A stretch of 64,000 bases of DNA, taken from assembly GCA_028641055.1 (NCBI GenBank), contig CM054060.1:241890833-241954832 (forward strand). Direction: 5' to 3'. Shown one piece after another: positions 54,639 through 64,000 of the stretch. The notes under the pieces are model-generated. The model ran no database searches. It had not been told where the DNA came from and was given only the letters and a program-made list of their open reading frames with translations. The stretch comes from Alopecurus myosuroides. Taxonomy: Eukaryota > Streptophyta > Magnoliopsida > Poales > Poaceae. The number at the start of each line of letters is the position of its first letter. The first letter of the stretch is position 1. The translations under genes and the position numbers were made by a program.

Positions 54639-55131
54639 TGTCGAATCCCTGACTCGACAAGTCCCTTAGGTGACCCTATCGGGTTTCGATTAGGAGAAGT
54701 CATGGGCGCTGGTGAGATCGTCGGCTAGACAGAAGGCAAGATTTACCCAGGTTCGGGGCCCTCGTAGAGGTAAAACCCTTACTCCTGCCTCGTGTCGATC
54801 TGTATTGGATGATTAGATCGGTTACAGGTTGCTCGAATCGAGAGTAGATCTCGAGTTCCGAGGCTTTTTGGTCGTGCGGTATTGCTTGGTCCTCTCCTTG
54901 AGGGCTCTCCTGGCCTTATATAGATGGCCAGGTCTCGAGTCCTACCCGGAGAGGGTTCAAAACCCTAGCTAGGTCGGTTACAAAACTACCTAACTTAACC
55001 CGCAAGTTTAGTGCGGGTGGGCTTCTGATAGGCCTTCTGGAGTCTTCCAAGGGCGCCTCTTCTTGGGCCTTGACATTGGGCTTGAGAGGGGGTGTCCTTA
55101 CCCGCAGGGTCCAAGATCTATGTCTTCGTCA
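54639..55131 (-). repeat. Element D 5' LTR (493 bp)
   Basis: TATATAAGG box on the minus strand at 54914-54922, embedded in a TGGCC...GGCCA inverted repeat. Otherwise identical to the 3' LTR except for one base. Confidence 0.97.
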
Positions 55132-55136
55132 GCGTC

Positions 55137-55873
55137 ACCACTGACGTGCGCGCGGGCCCACCTGTCATAAGCACACACACAAAGAGGTGACGGGCCGCGT
55201 GGGCTGGGTTGCCGCTAGGTCCTGTGGGCAGCGCGTGTGCGGAAGAAAAGGGTAGGCCGGGGGGGATAGGTTGGGCTGAGCCGACTGGTTGGTGGCTGTG
55301 CTGCTCCTTTTTTTTGTTGTTGTTTTATTCAATTAGTCATATCTTTTGATTAAATATCCCAATTAGCCTCAAATCAAATTATGAAGTTTTGTAAAACCAT
55401 ATCTTTCAAGATAAAAACATTAGGTGTTGTTTCCAACACATTTCAATTTTTGTATTTTGTAATTATAAATGAATTACTAATAGTACTTAACCATTTTTAA
55501 ATAGAAAAATTCAATAATTATAAAAGTGGCTTAAATTAAATTTAGAAAAATTCCACAAGCTTTAATATTGTTTTCAAGTCCTATTTTATGTTATTTTCAA
55601 AGAAAATATTTTATGAGTGGCACTTTATGTTTAAAACTTAGAATAACATTTGTATATTAATATAAATATTTGTTATTCCCATAAAATAATTTTGAGGCAT
55701 ATAAAACTATTAGAGGTAATAATTTTATTGGTAATTTCAATTCCATTGAAATATGTATTGTTTCCTTTTTTTTCTTGCTTCCCATTTGGTTTTTTGGTGA
55801 CTTGCATAACATGAAAACAAAATGTTTTAAATTTTTGTGATTTTTGAGTTTTACAAAAATCAGAGATGTTACA
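55137..55873 (-). repeat. Element B 5' LTR, second segment
   Basis: It resumes after element D and matches 35978-36716. It ends CAGAGATGTTACA followed by B's right TSD CTTGG. Confidence 0.9.
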
Positions 55874-56522
55874 CTTGGGGATTTGTCCTATAGGGAGCTC
55901 GGTTTGGTAATGAAGATCCAGGAATTAAATCAGTTTGATGCTCAATCCCTCTCAATGGTGGTAAACCCGAGGGCACTTCTTCTGGAAATACATCATCAAA
56001 TTCCTTCAAAACGTTAGAAACACCAATAGAAAGAGGAGTCATGTCATTAGAAACTAAAATTTCCCCCTTGTGCATCAGAACTATAAGTATTAGGCTAGGA
56101 TCGTCTTCAAACTCTCTCAAGTCTTCTTTGGTGGCTAACATTGTCAAAAGGCTCACTCCCTTATTTTTTCCACTCATCCTAGGCTTGTTTTCACTCATAG
56201 AAGTTGTGTTTTCACTCTTATTTTCCCTCTCACTATCTTTCTCTAGATTCACTTAAACTTTCTGTCTTGACTCATTCACTATTTGTTTGGGTGTCATAGG
56301 CCTCAATATGATATCATTATTGTTCCAATTCAATTCATATGTGTTTGCTCTCCCATTGTGTGTAACTTTTCTATCAGATTGACATGGCCTTCCAAGCAAT
56401 AAATGGCAAACTGGCATGGGAACCACATCACACTCAATAGTATCCTTGTATGGTCCAGTTTGAAATAGGTTGCATCTTTGGCTCTCATCACTAGGAACAA
56501 TACTCAAAGCTTGTGTGCACAC
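55874..56522 (-). pseudogene. Element A protease remnant and RT N-terminus
   Basis: The protease side keeps ECDVVPMPVCHLLLGRPCQS and the downstream ILRPMTPKQIVNES. The segment that should hold the catalytic aspartate block lies between CNLFQT and GPYKD and is absent, so the protease core is deleted. A TAA follows at 56253-56255. The frame then continues with an acidic stretch and the FDDVFPEEVPSGLPPLRG block that opens plant gypsy RTs. It is cut at the B insertion and resumes at 18930. The protease frame is also shifted relative to gag near 56510. Confidence 0.75.
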
Positions 56523-57793
56523 AATGGTTGGATAGCAAAATCATCAATAGGACCATCATCAACATCATATGCATCCTCCTCATTAGGATCAACATCATCT
56601 CCAGTCTCATACTCATCATTAGCATTAAGAAACAAAACTTTCTTGTTTGGGCAATCCCTCTTAAAATTACATTTACCTCTACAAATATGGCATGTGATGT
56701 CTCTATTTCTTGGAGGAGGTGTAGCACCACTAGAACCCGAAGTAGATGGTTTTGGTTTCTTGGAACTTGATGTATTGGTTTCGGGTTTGGTACTAGAATT
56801 CCCACGGTTGGTAGCAATTGGAGGTGTAGGTGATGAGAAATTTGATTTTTGTGATGAAAAACTCCTCCTTGCACTCACTTGTAGCTCCTCATTCAACCTC
56901 TTTTCAGCCTCCCTTGATTGATGCAATAATTCACTCATATTGGCATATTCGACATGCCTCACAATGCTTCTAATTTTGAATTGCAATCCACTCAAAAATC
57001 TTTGCATAGTTTGTCCAGGTTCTTCTCTAACCCGAGCCCTTTGAAGGATCAATTCCATCTCCTTGTAATAAGCATCAACTGTTTTTGAACCTTGATTCAA
57101 TTGTTGTAACTTGTCATAGAGAGTTCTAATATAATTTTTGGGAACAAATCTGTCCCTTAGCAATTGTTTCAGCTCTCTCCATGTGTTCACCTCTTCTTCT
57201 TGATGTTCTTCTCTCACTCTTGTAATGCCATCCCACCACAAGAGAGCATAGCCATCAAATTAAGAAGATGCAAGCTTCACCTTCCTCTCCTCGGGGTACT
57301 CATGAAGTCTCCATAATTTCTCAATTTTTAGCTCCCACATCAAGTACTGTTCCACATCTTCAGAATCACAAGCAAGACTAGGGATAGAGAATTTTGGTTT
57401 TTCCAAGCCATCATCCTCTCTATTATTTTCCAATGGTACTCTCCTTGCATATACTCCATGGCCCCCATTGATATTTCCTCTCTCATCCTCAATTAGGGCA
57501 GCAGCTTGTGGCCTTTGTTGCATTTGTCTCATTAAAGTGACCATATTGGTCATCTCTTGTTGCATTGTCCTCATAGCTTCTTGTAGAGTATTGACAGATT
57601 CTTGTGATGCGCAAGCATCTATCTTCAACTCAAGAGTAGTCAAATCCTTTCTCAAGTCTTCATTAGTCTTGTCAATTGCCTTATTAATCTTTTTGTACAT
57701 AGTATCCCTCAATGCTTCATATTCATTCCATTGCACCAAGTCCTCGGGCTTCTTCTTGAGAACCTGCATCTCATCATCACTAGAACCACTCAT
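56504..57793 (-). pseudogene. Element A gag
   Basis: It starts at ATG 57793 (MSGSSDDEMQ). An N-terminal coiled coil rich in Met/Gln (MRTMQQEMTNMVTLMRQMQQ) is followed by the gag domain: PSLACDSEDVEQYLMWELKIEKLW, TWRELKQLLRDRFVPKNYIR and SKTVDAYYKEMELILQRARV. A canonical CCHC knuckle is present near 56660-56700 (CHICRGKCNFKRDC, its His replaced by Asn or Lys). A TAA near 57257-57259 splits the gag domain. The knuckle thus appears degenerate. Confidence 0.8.
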
Positions 57794-59311
57794 GATTATT
57801 TGTTAGTAACAAAAATAATGAATGGGTTGTGGTGCCTCTCAAAATTCCCTCAAAACCAAGCAAAGATGGCTTCACTTAATGTTCCAAGAGGAAAAAGGAT
57901 CAACTTACCAACAAGGAGCAATTAATAATGTGCTTTGGTGTAAGAATAGAATAACCGAGCTATCAAGTATCACAATGCAAACAGGGTTTTTGGTGGGGCT
58001 TTGTTGGGATTCCTAACAACGCCAAAATAACAACTCCAATGCACTGTCTAATGTGATGAAAATTACTAAAGGAACACACTCACACTTGGACACAAATGTG
58101 GCTAGCAATTATATGGTAGAGATATTGCAAGCACTAGAAAGACACTAGCAAATAGTCAATGAAAACAGGCACAAGATTGCTCAATTGTCCACAAAAATAT
58201 CCAATATGATAGGCTTCCACTAGTGATAATGTAGCACGACCTCTTTTGAATTTTCTTTCTTTCTATATATTTTTTTATACTTTTTCCTTTTTCTCTATTT
58301 TTTTTTCAATGGCCTTTGAATCAACTAGAAGCAACAATATGATGGAAAACGGAAAAGTGGATAGAATTGATCAAATTGAGCAGCTTGCAGAGCAATTAAA
58401 CAGCTAGTCTTATGGGTTTTGGTACCTAAAGTTTGCTGTAGAAAGGCAGTAGCTAAGGCTTATCAAAGATCAACACAAGACCCTAGAGATAACAGGAAGA
58501 AAACAAACGAAAAACTAGGAAAATTGGTGAAGAAACGGTTCACGGCAGGATTTTTAGCCCACGGCAGAGAAACTGGCTCGCGGCAGGCGTACGGCAGCAT
58601 GCGGTAGAGCTCACGGCATAGCGTGGGTGGTGCGGTGGTGTGCTGCGTTACGGGCACGCGTGGGATTTTGTAAGCACGCGCAAATGGGGAATCCGAGTGC
58701 GGCTAGGTGGTGCGGGACGGCAGCGACGGCAGCGTTTTTGCGCAAAACCCGAGCAACGGCAGGAGTCCGGGAGCGGGTAGGAAACCGAGTGCGGTAAGGA
58801 GCAGGGCGCGCGCTGGTAAGGAAAATTGGGCACCGCGGGGAGGTTTGGTAAGGTGGAAACCTAGTGTGGCAGGGGATCGGTGGCGGCAGCGATATGAGGT
58901 GTTTTTGTACCGTGGCAGCAAGCGTGTTGGAAACTGATTGAGGCTAGGAACCCTTGGCTATATGAAAGTGGATTTTTGAGATCAAAATCAACTCACCCAA
59001 AGGCAAGCTGTAGGTCTTGAATTCTCAAGATGAACACACACTGCAGCACTATATTTTTGTGGAGAATTTTCGGTATAGATAAAAACAAAAAATAACTAGA
59101 TGAACCCTAACCCTAAATAGATGAAAACTAAAAACAGAAAAACAGGAACGCAAAACAACAAGAAACATAAATTAGAGTAGCAATTTGGTGTTGATCTAGG
59201 ATCTGGAAAAATCTAAACCTAATATTTTTTGCTTTTTCTGGATAGGAATAAAAACAACTGAAAGTAAAGATAACTTGCTCACCGAGGCAACCTGAGAATC
59301 TGATACCAAGA
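57794..59311 (-). other. Element A 5' leader with PBS
   Basis: 1.5 kb non-coding leader between PBS and gag. 58540-58930 is unusually rich in CGGCAG/CGGCA strings. The PBS next to the LTR reads TGGTATCAGATTCTC on the minus strand (about 59296-59308), an initiator-Met type. Confidence 0.6.
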
Positions 59312-59556
59312 TGATATGGGGTGGCCCAATCTTCTCAATGAGCTTCTCTCTCTTTTTGTGCATTTTCTGATAATTGGATAACTAGTGCTACACTGAGACC
59401 TCTCACTTAGCAGACCCATGTTGCCAGATGCAACAACAATCAAGCTCTTTGGATATTCTCAACTACACGCTCTTTCACAAGTAATCAAAGATCACAAGTG
59501 ATCCTGTATGCCCCTATTCCCAGATGGAATAACAAGATATCACGCAACTTTGCAAG
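59312..59556 (-). repeat. Element A 5' LTR, truncated by E2
   Basis: It matches 15539-15780 with scattered differences (for example GTGTCCC against GTGGCCC). It is cut at 59557; GCAAG at 59552-59556 is the candidate E2 TSD, whose partner is outside the window. Confidence 0.85.
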
Positions 59557-60418
59557 TGTCGTGGTAGTGTCACGGCAGATGCCATAGGATGGCTAAAGTT
59601 TTGGGGCCGATGGACGCTGGAGGTATCCGGGGAGGGATCGCATGACGAGTAGCCGCGCTAAGGTATCTCTAGCACTGCAAATAGCAAGATCTACCCAGGT
59701 TCAGGGCCCTCGTGTGGAGGTAACACCCCTACTCCTACCTATCTCTCTATATGTGTGTTCTCCGAGTAGCGACGGTACAAAGTATGTCTCCTGGCCGAGT
59801 AGCCAGTCGGCTGTTCTCTCTTGATCTACTGTAAGCTCTAGCAATAATTGCGAAGTCAAGCAACGTCCCTCGCGCAGGAGGGGGCAGGACACTTTATATA
59901 CTGGTGCCCAGCCGAATAAACAAAGACTAAAAGGTACGGTGATGTGACTTGACCACTGTGACGTTGGCACGATTCCGAGATCTCGCCCGGAGAAGCCGCC
60001 GTGCCGTACGGCTGACAGCTCCTCTCCACTCTGTCAGCCTCGCAGCGTAGACCTCCATCCCGTCATGTCCCCTCTGTACTTGACAAGACTGGACGGCTGC
60101 CTAACCCTGCGTCACGGATGATCACAAACCTAGTAAGTTGAACCGCACGCCGGTACGGACGCAAGATACGCTGGATCTCTTGTCAGAACGGCTCCATTGA
60201 CTTCTGGCCCGAGTAGGATTGCCATTCGTTTACTCAGACCAACTTCTTTACTCGGACGAACATAACTTCCTTGATATCTTCTCTTGGCCTTCGGTGGATA
60301 CGGCCGGATAGAAACCTACCGGGTAGCAAGTACCCGGGTAGCAGTCTACCCGGTCAACAGCACCTTGACCTTCACTTTAGAACTTGCCTTACCCCTACTC
60401 GGGGGTAACCCCCTGACA
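59557..60418 (-). repeat. E2 3' LTR (862 bp)
   Basis: The minus strand starts TGTCAGGGGGTTACCCCCGA and ends ACACTACCACGACA. It is a diverged copy of 7107-7964. The PPT CTTCGGGGACTAA abuts it at 60419-60431. Confidence 0.9.
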
Positions 60419-60431
60419 TTAGTCCCCGAAG

Positions 60432-61044
60432 ATGGTAGAGTCCAATGAACTTGTTCGCTGGGCCCTTCCAGCTTAAAACAAAACTTGTTTTCATAACCGA
60501 AAGAGGCCGAGTAACACCTCCACATGGCCCTTTATCTCTTGCTTGAATCTCTTCTTCTCTGAGTAGAACTTTCTTTCTTCTGTGATGCCGAGTAAAAAGA
60601 CGTAGCGAAATTCCTGCCCACGATCTCGCGGGATCAGACCAAATCCAACTTCTTGTGTGACTAAGGGGCACGTGGCACGCACAGAGACCGCGACGCCTCG
60701 GTTCAACCGCAGACCACGCGCCATCCTCTGCGAGTAGGGCCCACGGCCCGTTAGTTCACCTCAACCATACTCGAGAGCCCACGATCCGGACGTTGGATTA
60801 ACTGCGCCTGTTACGTGCGCGTTTTGCGCTGTGTGCGTTCCTAATGGTCGATTAAGCCATGCTGCACGATCATTGCCCACGATCAATGCCACGTTCAATC
60901 CGCCAGTAACGGCAATCCGCAGGGGAGAAATAAATACCCCCGCGCCGCCCACTTTTCCTCTTTCCTGCTCGTTCCAATATCTCGCTCCTCGCCTCTTCCG
61001 CCTCTGTTGAGCACTCCGCCGCCGTGAATACTCGCTGCACCGCC

Positions 61045-61091
<47 letters not shown>

Positions 61092-61145
61092 GCATCTGCG
61101 CAACTCCGTTGAGATCTCACACCTCCTCCGAACACCTCCGCCTCC
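60432..61145 (+). other. E2 antisense promoter region with a (GA)n tract
   Basis: A TATA-like AAATAAATACCCCC lies at 60928-60941, about 215 bp before the ATG. A (GA)21-like microsatellite sits at about 61046-61088 in the leader. E1 lacks the GA tract at the same place, so it expanded in this copy. Confidence 0.6.
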
Positions 61146-61565
61146 ATGACGCCCAGAAATCCCGCTACTGCCGCCCGAGCCGGCTGGGAAGGCTCGGACG
61201 TGATGGCGGAGGACTGTCAGTGGCTCGTCAACACGCGCCGCATTCCTCCTGGCGTCGTCTGCCGTCATCCCGGCAACGAGACCGAGCCGGAACCCCAAGA
61301 GGGTGAGTATGTTGTTTTCCTATCCCACTTCAAACGTGGATTTGCCCTTCCAATTTCTGATTTCTTCGCCGATTTCCTCCGCCACTTTGGCGTCCAACCT
61401 CACCATCTTCCTCCCAACGCCATTGTCATGCTTTCCACACACACCGCCGTGTGTGAAGCTTTTCTGGGAGTTTACCCCACAATCCACACCTGGGCCCGAT
61501 ACTTTTTCCTTCACCGCCAAAAGGTTCCAAATCCTGGCGGTACCTCTGGCCCTCGCGATACTTTT
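61146..61565 (+). pseudogene. E2 antisense gene, exon 1 fragment
   Basis: From ATG (MTPRNPATAARAGWEGSD) it is closely parallel to E1 exon 1: a WLVNTRRIPPGVVCRHPGNE block, EYVVFLSHFKRGFALPISDF and HFGVQPHHLPPNAIVML. Homology ends after PRDTF. Downstream bases belong to an integrase fragment in another frame. The later exons are missing. Confidence 0.85.
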
Positions 61566-61860
61566 CATGGTTTATGGCGCAGAGGCGGTGTTGCCGAGTG
61601 ATATTATTCATGACTCACCTCGAGTGTCGGCTTACGTCGAGGTGGAGAACGAGAAGACCCGCCAGGACGCCGTGGATATGCTAGAAGAACACAGGGAACA
61701 AGATTTGGAGAGATCAGCCATATACCAGCAGGATCTGATGAGATACCATAGTCGGCGCGTGAAAACCCGTGTCTTACAGGAAGGAGACCTGGTTCTGCGC
61801 CTGGCACAGTCAAAAGAAGGAAAACACAAGTTATCTCCACTGTCGCACCCTGATTTCTAG
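61562..61860 (+). pseudogene. Integrase C-terminal fragment of C type fused to E2
   Basis: From 61567 the text reads MVYGAEAVLPSDIIHDSPRV and YHSRRVKTRVLQEGDLVL, nearly the same as the integrase C-terminus of element C. It is in the orientation opposite to E2's own sense strand. It breaks off after KLSP at 61840, where an LTR-like start follows. The joint shares TTTT(CATGG) with C's sequence, a microhomology. Confidence 0.85.
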
Positions 61861-64000
61861 GGGATACTCACCGTACGAACTGGATAGCAGATGCTTGGAT
61901 TATGGGGCATAACTGCTCCCACGTCCCAGCTTCCTGGTAGGCCTGCGCTTATGCGCGACAACACAAGCCCTGCTATTCCATCGTCGATGTAAACTATCCA
62001 CTAGAGATCAAAGGCACTTCCGTCGACGTACTTCAAACATACACACATTGTACGTCAACGGCGTTTGAACAAGTGATATCACAACAGATCTCTACGACAC
62101 AAATGATGGAAATAAACTGCAAATAGCTCTCATTAGAGCAGAGATAGCAAATACAATCATTCAGAGGGCACATGCCCCAACAATTCATCATTACATCACA
62201 GCGGAAGCATTCAACATGTCTGAGTACAGACAAGAACCAAATAGGCCTAAGAGGCCGGAAACGAAAAGACGGAGCCCATCCACGAAGTCTCGGATCCTGC
62301 CCGGGTCCGCTATCTACTCGTCAGCAGCCTCGTCATACTCCACGTAGTAGCCACCATGGAGATCCTCGGAAACGTCGTCTGCGTAAACCACAGCCCCAAA
62401 GGGGTCAGTACACCAACGTACTGGCAAGCAAGACTCACAGTTCACCAAAGTGTAACCCGTCAACACCAAGCACAGATGCTTTGGGTTCAACGGAAGGAAA
62501 GGGGATATAAAAGATGCTGCAACTGGCTGCTCTAACCAACTACAGAACAACTACAACTTCCGGCTATCAGAAAGGAGATAAGATCGAGGATTGTAACCAA
62601 CTTAAAGATAACTTCAAACAAACCCATCCTGGATCTCGCCCCTTATCCAAAGAAGCAATCCGAGGATAACTCACACAGTTGAAATTAATGATGGTTCAAA
62701 TTATTGTGTCAATAAGCCTATTACTAGTCAAGTTGTTAATCCTTGGGTGAAAGGTTGTTAATCATTAGGTTTAAGTTGTCCTGAGTACTTGTTAGCCAGT
62801 ACTTTCACCAAGTAATCCATAACCGCGGAAAACACGGCTTCTCGAGAAGATTATCCCTGCAGGGTTGCACCAATTTAGCCGTACACGCAAGAATAACCCG
62901 CCAGATGGGGAGCTAACCCACCAAGCGAGGTACTCTACACAACTCAACTCTTCTTCGCATCAAGCCCAAAGCACCTTGGGCGCACGGCTAATCGAGCCCA
63001 GAAGAAAATGGACCCTCATAGCACTCTAAGAACGTGTCCCCCTATATGCCGACTAGGAAAGTTCCACCCGGGTACCAAGGGCTCGCAAGATCATGCATGC
63101 AGCAAATGGAAAACCCGAACTAAATGAGGCGATTTGGACGAGATGCGAATCGAATCAAATTGAGGGGGGCGCCCATACTCGCTTCCCACATGCGGGTAGT
63201 GCGCTCATCATGGATCAGTAGACAAGACCCTTTTCCTATTAGGGTCGACACTAGCAGGCCTCAAAACCACAAAGGGCCTCCTGCCGGTGCCTTATCATCA
63301 AATTTATTATTAATAATAACATTAGCATGATTGATTGATTAAACATCGAGCCCCCAGAACATAATAACAATATAGTAACGGAAAGTAACGGGTACCAGAC
63401 TCGAGCAAAACAAACCTAAGCATGCTAGTAAGATACGGGCACAAGCAATGGTTATAGGTATGGAGGTGAGGCAATATCAGGGTTAAGGGATTCATGTGAT
63501 AGGTTCGTAACAGAAACAACTACTACTAAGGCTAGCAGAAATAGACAACGGAAAGTATCGGTAACCAAGGTTGAAAGGAACACAATGGTTCATGTGAGTG
63601 ATAACTTGCCTGCAAACCCAGTAGCCTGGTACTGAGCTAACTCCTTAGAAGGGATGTCGTAAGTATCGTCGGTCTCAACGTCGTCGTGTATCCGAGAAGA
63701 AGCAAACAAACAAAGGCAGAAAGATAAACAATCATTATCATGGCATTGTGCACAATCAAAGATGATGCATGTCAAATTAATGGTTGCATCAAAATAAACT
63801 AGTTGACAAGATAGAAACAGGATTAAATGGACCCATATGCAATTGGATTGCATATGAAAAGCCCATGAATTATGGTTGAATTAATTGTTTTACAACTAAT
63901 CATCATGTGTAAGTGAATTAGCATGATGCATGGATGATGATAACGACAAAATAACAACATATAACAATGATAGATGCAAGTGAAAAAGGATTGGAACAAG
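61841..64000 (+). mobile_element. F: probable LTR of another retrotransposon, right end outside window
   Basis: The integrase fragment stops exactly where TGTCGCACCCTGATTTCTAG begins, a usual start of grass gypsy LTRs (TGTCACACCC type). Over the next 2.2 kb there is no frame longer than 112 codons with protein-like content. That fits a long LTR or its untranslated flank. TSD and partner are not visible. Confidence 0.4.

Larger units (their letters stand above)
42345..55131 (-). mobile_element. Element D: young Tat-type Ty3/gypsy (12.8 kb)
   Basis: TSD GCGTC at 42340-42344 and 55132-55136. The two 493 bp LTRs differ at one base by my reading. Minus strand: 5' LTR, PBS, gag, protease, RT, RNase H, aRNase H, integrase; then the antisense gene (+ strand), PPT and 3' LTR. 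The sense polyprotein has two in-frame TAG codons and a small deletion in integrase, while the antisense gene is open. LTR identity implies insertion well after C and B. Confidence 0.95.
18936..55873 (-). mobile_element. Element B: LARD-like retrotransposon with 4.5 kb LTRs, itself hosting C and D
   Basis: LTR copies are 18936-20045 plus 33282-36716, and 38543-42344 plus 55137-55873, each about 4.54 kb once C and D are removed. They are separated by only 1.8 kb of non-coding interior. The minus-strand termini are TGTAACATCTC... and ...GGAACGCTACA. The PBS (TGGTATCATAGC, initiator-Met-like) lies by the right LTR and the PPT (AAGGGTGGTAG) by the left, so B is on the minus strand. The GGGACGAGATTTCTCTTAAG stretch before the PPT is typical of Tekay/Del chromoviruses. 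With no gag or pol it must have been moved in trans. Confidence 0.85.
15539..59556 (-). mobile_element. Element A: Ty3/gypsy (CRM/Reina-like), host of the nested cluster
   Basis: Reading right to left: partial 5' LTR, tRNA-iMet-type PBS, leader, gag, degraded protease, RT (split by element B), RNase H, integrase, PPT, 3' LTR. The LTR left edges (TGATATGGGGTG) match at 15539 and 59312. E2 interrupts the outer LTR at 59557. Clade assignment rests on integrase blocks such as [15 protein letters not shown] and DEFGVSNSFNVADLTPYHGE, and on pol ending inside the LTR. No classical chromodomain is obvious. An RT tree would settle it. Confidence 0.8.
59557..61565 (-). mobile_element. E2: 3' portion of a second E-family Tat element, truncated
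   Basis: It has the same LTR family and PPT as E1, reversed. The LTR lies on the left, then the PPT, then the beginning of the antisense gene on the + strand. Sequence homologous to E1 stops within exon 1 of the antisense gene at about 61565, where integrase sequence of another element begins. Confidence 0.85.

Noticed and set aside
1..64000. Host protein-coding gene
   Set aside because: Every frame with protein-like content matches a transposable-element family or lies antisense within one. No unrelated gene is supported.

Overview
This window is intergenic, repeat-packed plant nuclear DNA. The style points to a grass with a large genome: Ty3/gypsy elements of the Tat lineage that carry a spliced antisense gene with the PF04195 ('putative gypsy type transposon') domain, a LARD-like element with 4.5 kb LTRs, a tRNA-derived SINE resembling the grass Au type, a hAT element and Helitron ends. 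The species cannot be named from sequence alone. I find no host gene, tRNA, rRNA or CRISPR array. Nearly every base belongs to a transposable element or a scar of one.

Left flank (1-15538). 1-7964 is the 3' half of a Tat-type element (E1, + strand): integrase end, antisense gene, polypurine tract and 3' LTR. It ends inside a LINE, whose C-terminal zinc-binding domain and 3' UTR follow. Next come a Helitron 3' end, then a second Helitron (9006-13537, minus strand). The second Helitron contains a SINE with a 15 bp target duplication, and its 5' terminus is present as three 597 bp tandem copies. After that lie the start of a LINE ORF1, an LTR-like stretch, and a hAT element with a perfect 15 bp TIR and an 8 bp TSD.

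Nested cluster (15539-59556). Element A (Ty3/gypsy, CRM/Reina-like, minus strand) is the oldest host. Element B inserted into its reverse transcriptase (TSD CTTGG). B has 4.5 kb LTRs and only 1.8 kb of non-coding interior with Tekay/Del-type PPT and PBS. Element C (Tat, minus strand, 20046-33276, TSD ACCAC) inserted into one B LTR, and element D (Tat, minus strand, 42345-55131, TSD GCGTC) into the other. LTR comparison by eye gives the order B (about 4% in a sample), then C (5 substitutions plus a 40 bp indel), then D (1 difference in 493 bp).

Right flank (59557-64000). A second E-family element (E2, minus strand) interrupts A's outer LTR. Its antisense gene is cut and joined to an inverted integrase fragment of the C type, followed by what looks like the start of another LTR (F).

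Functional logic. The sense polyproteins (gag, protease, RT, RNase H, archaeal-type RNase H, integrase) are all broken by stops, frameshifts or deletions. In all four Tat-type copies an antisense, intron-containing gene lies between the pol end and the 3' LTR, led by its own TATAAATA-like box. In the youngest element, D, this antisense gene is fully open (six exons, 784 codons) although D's sense polyprotein is interrupted. This is the most interesting signal in the window.
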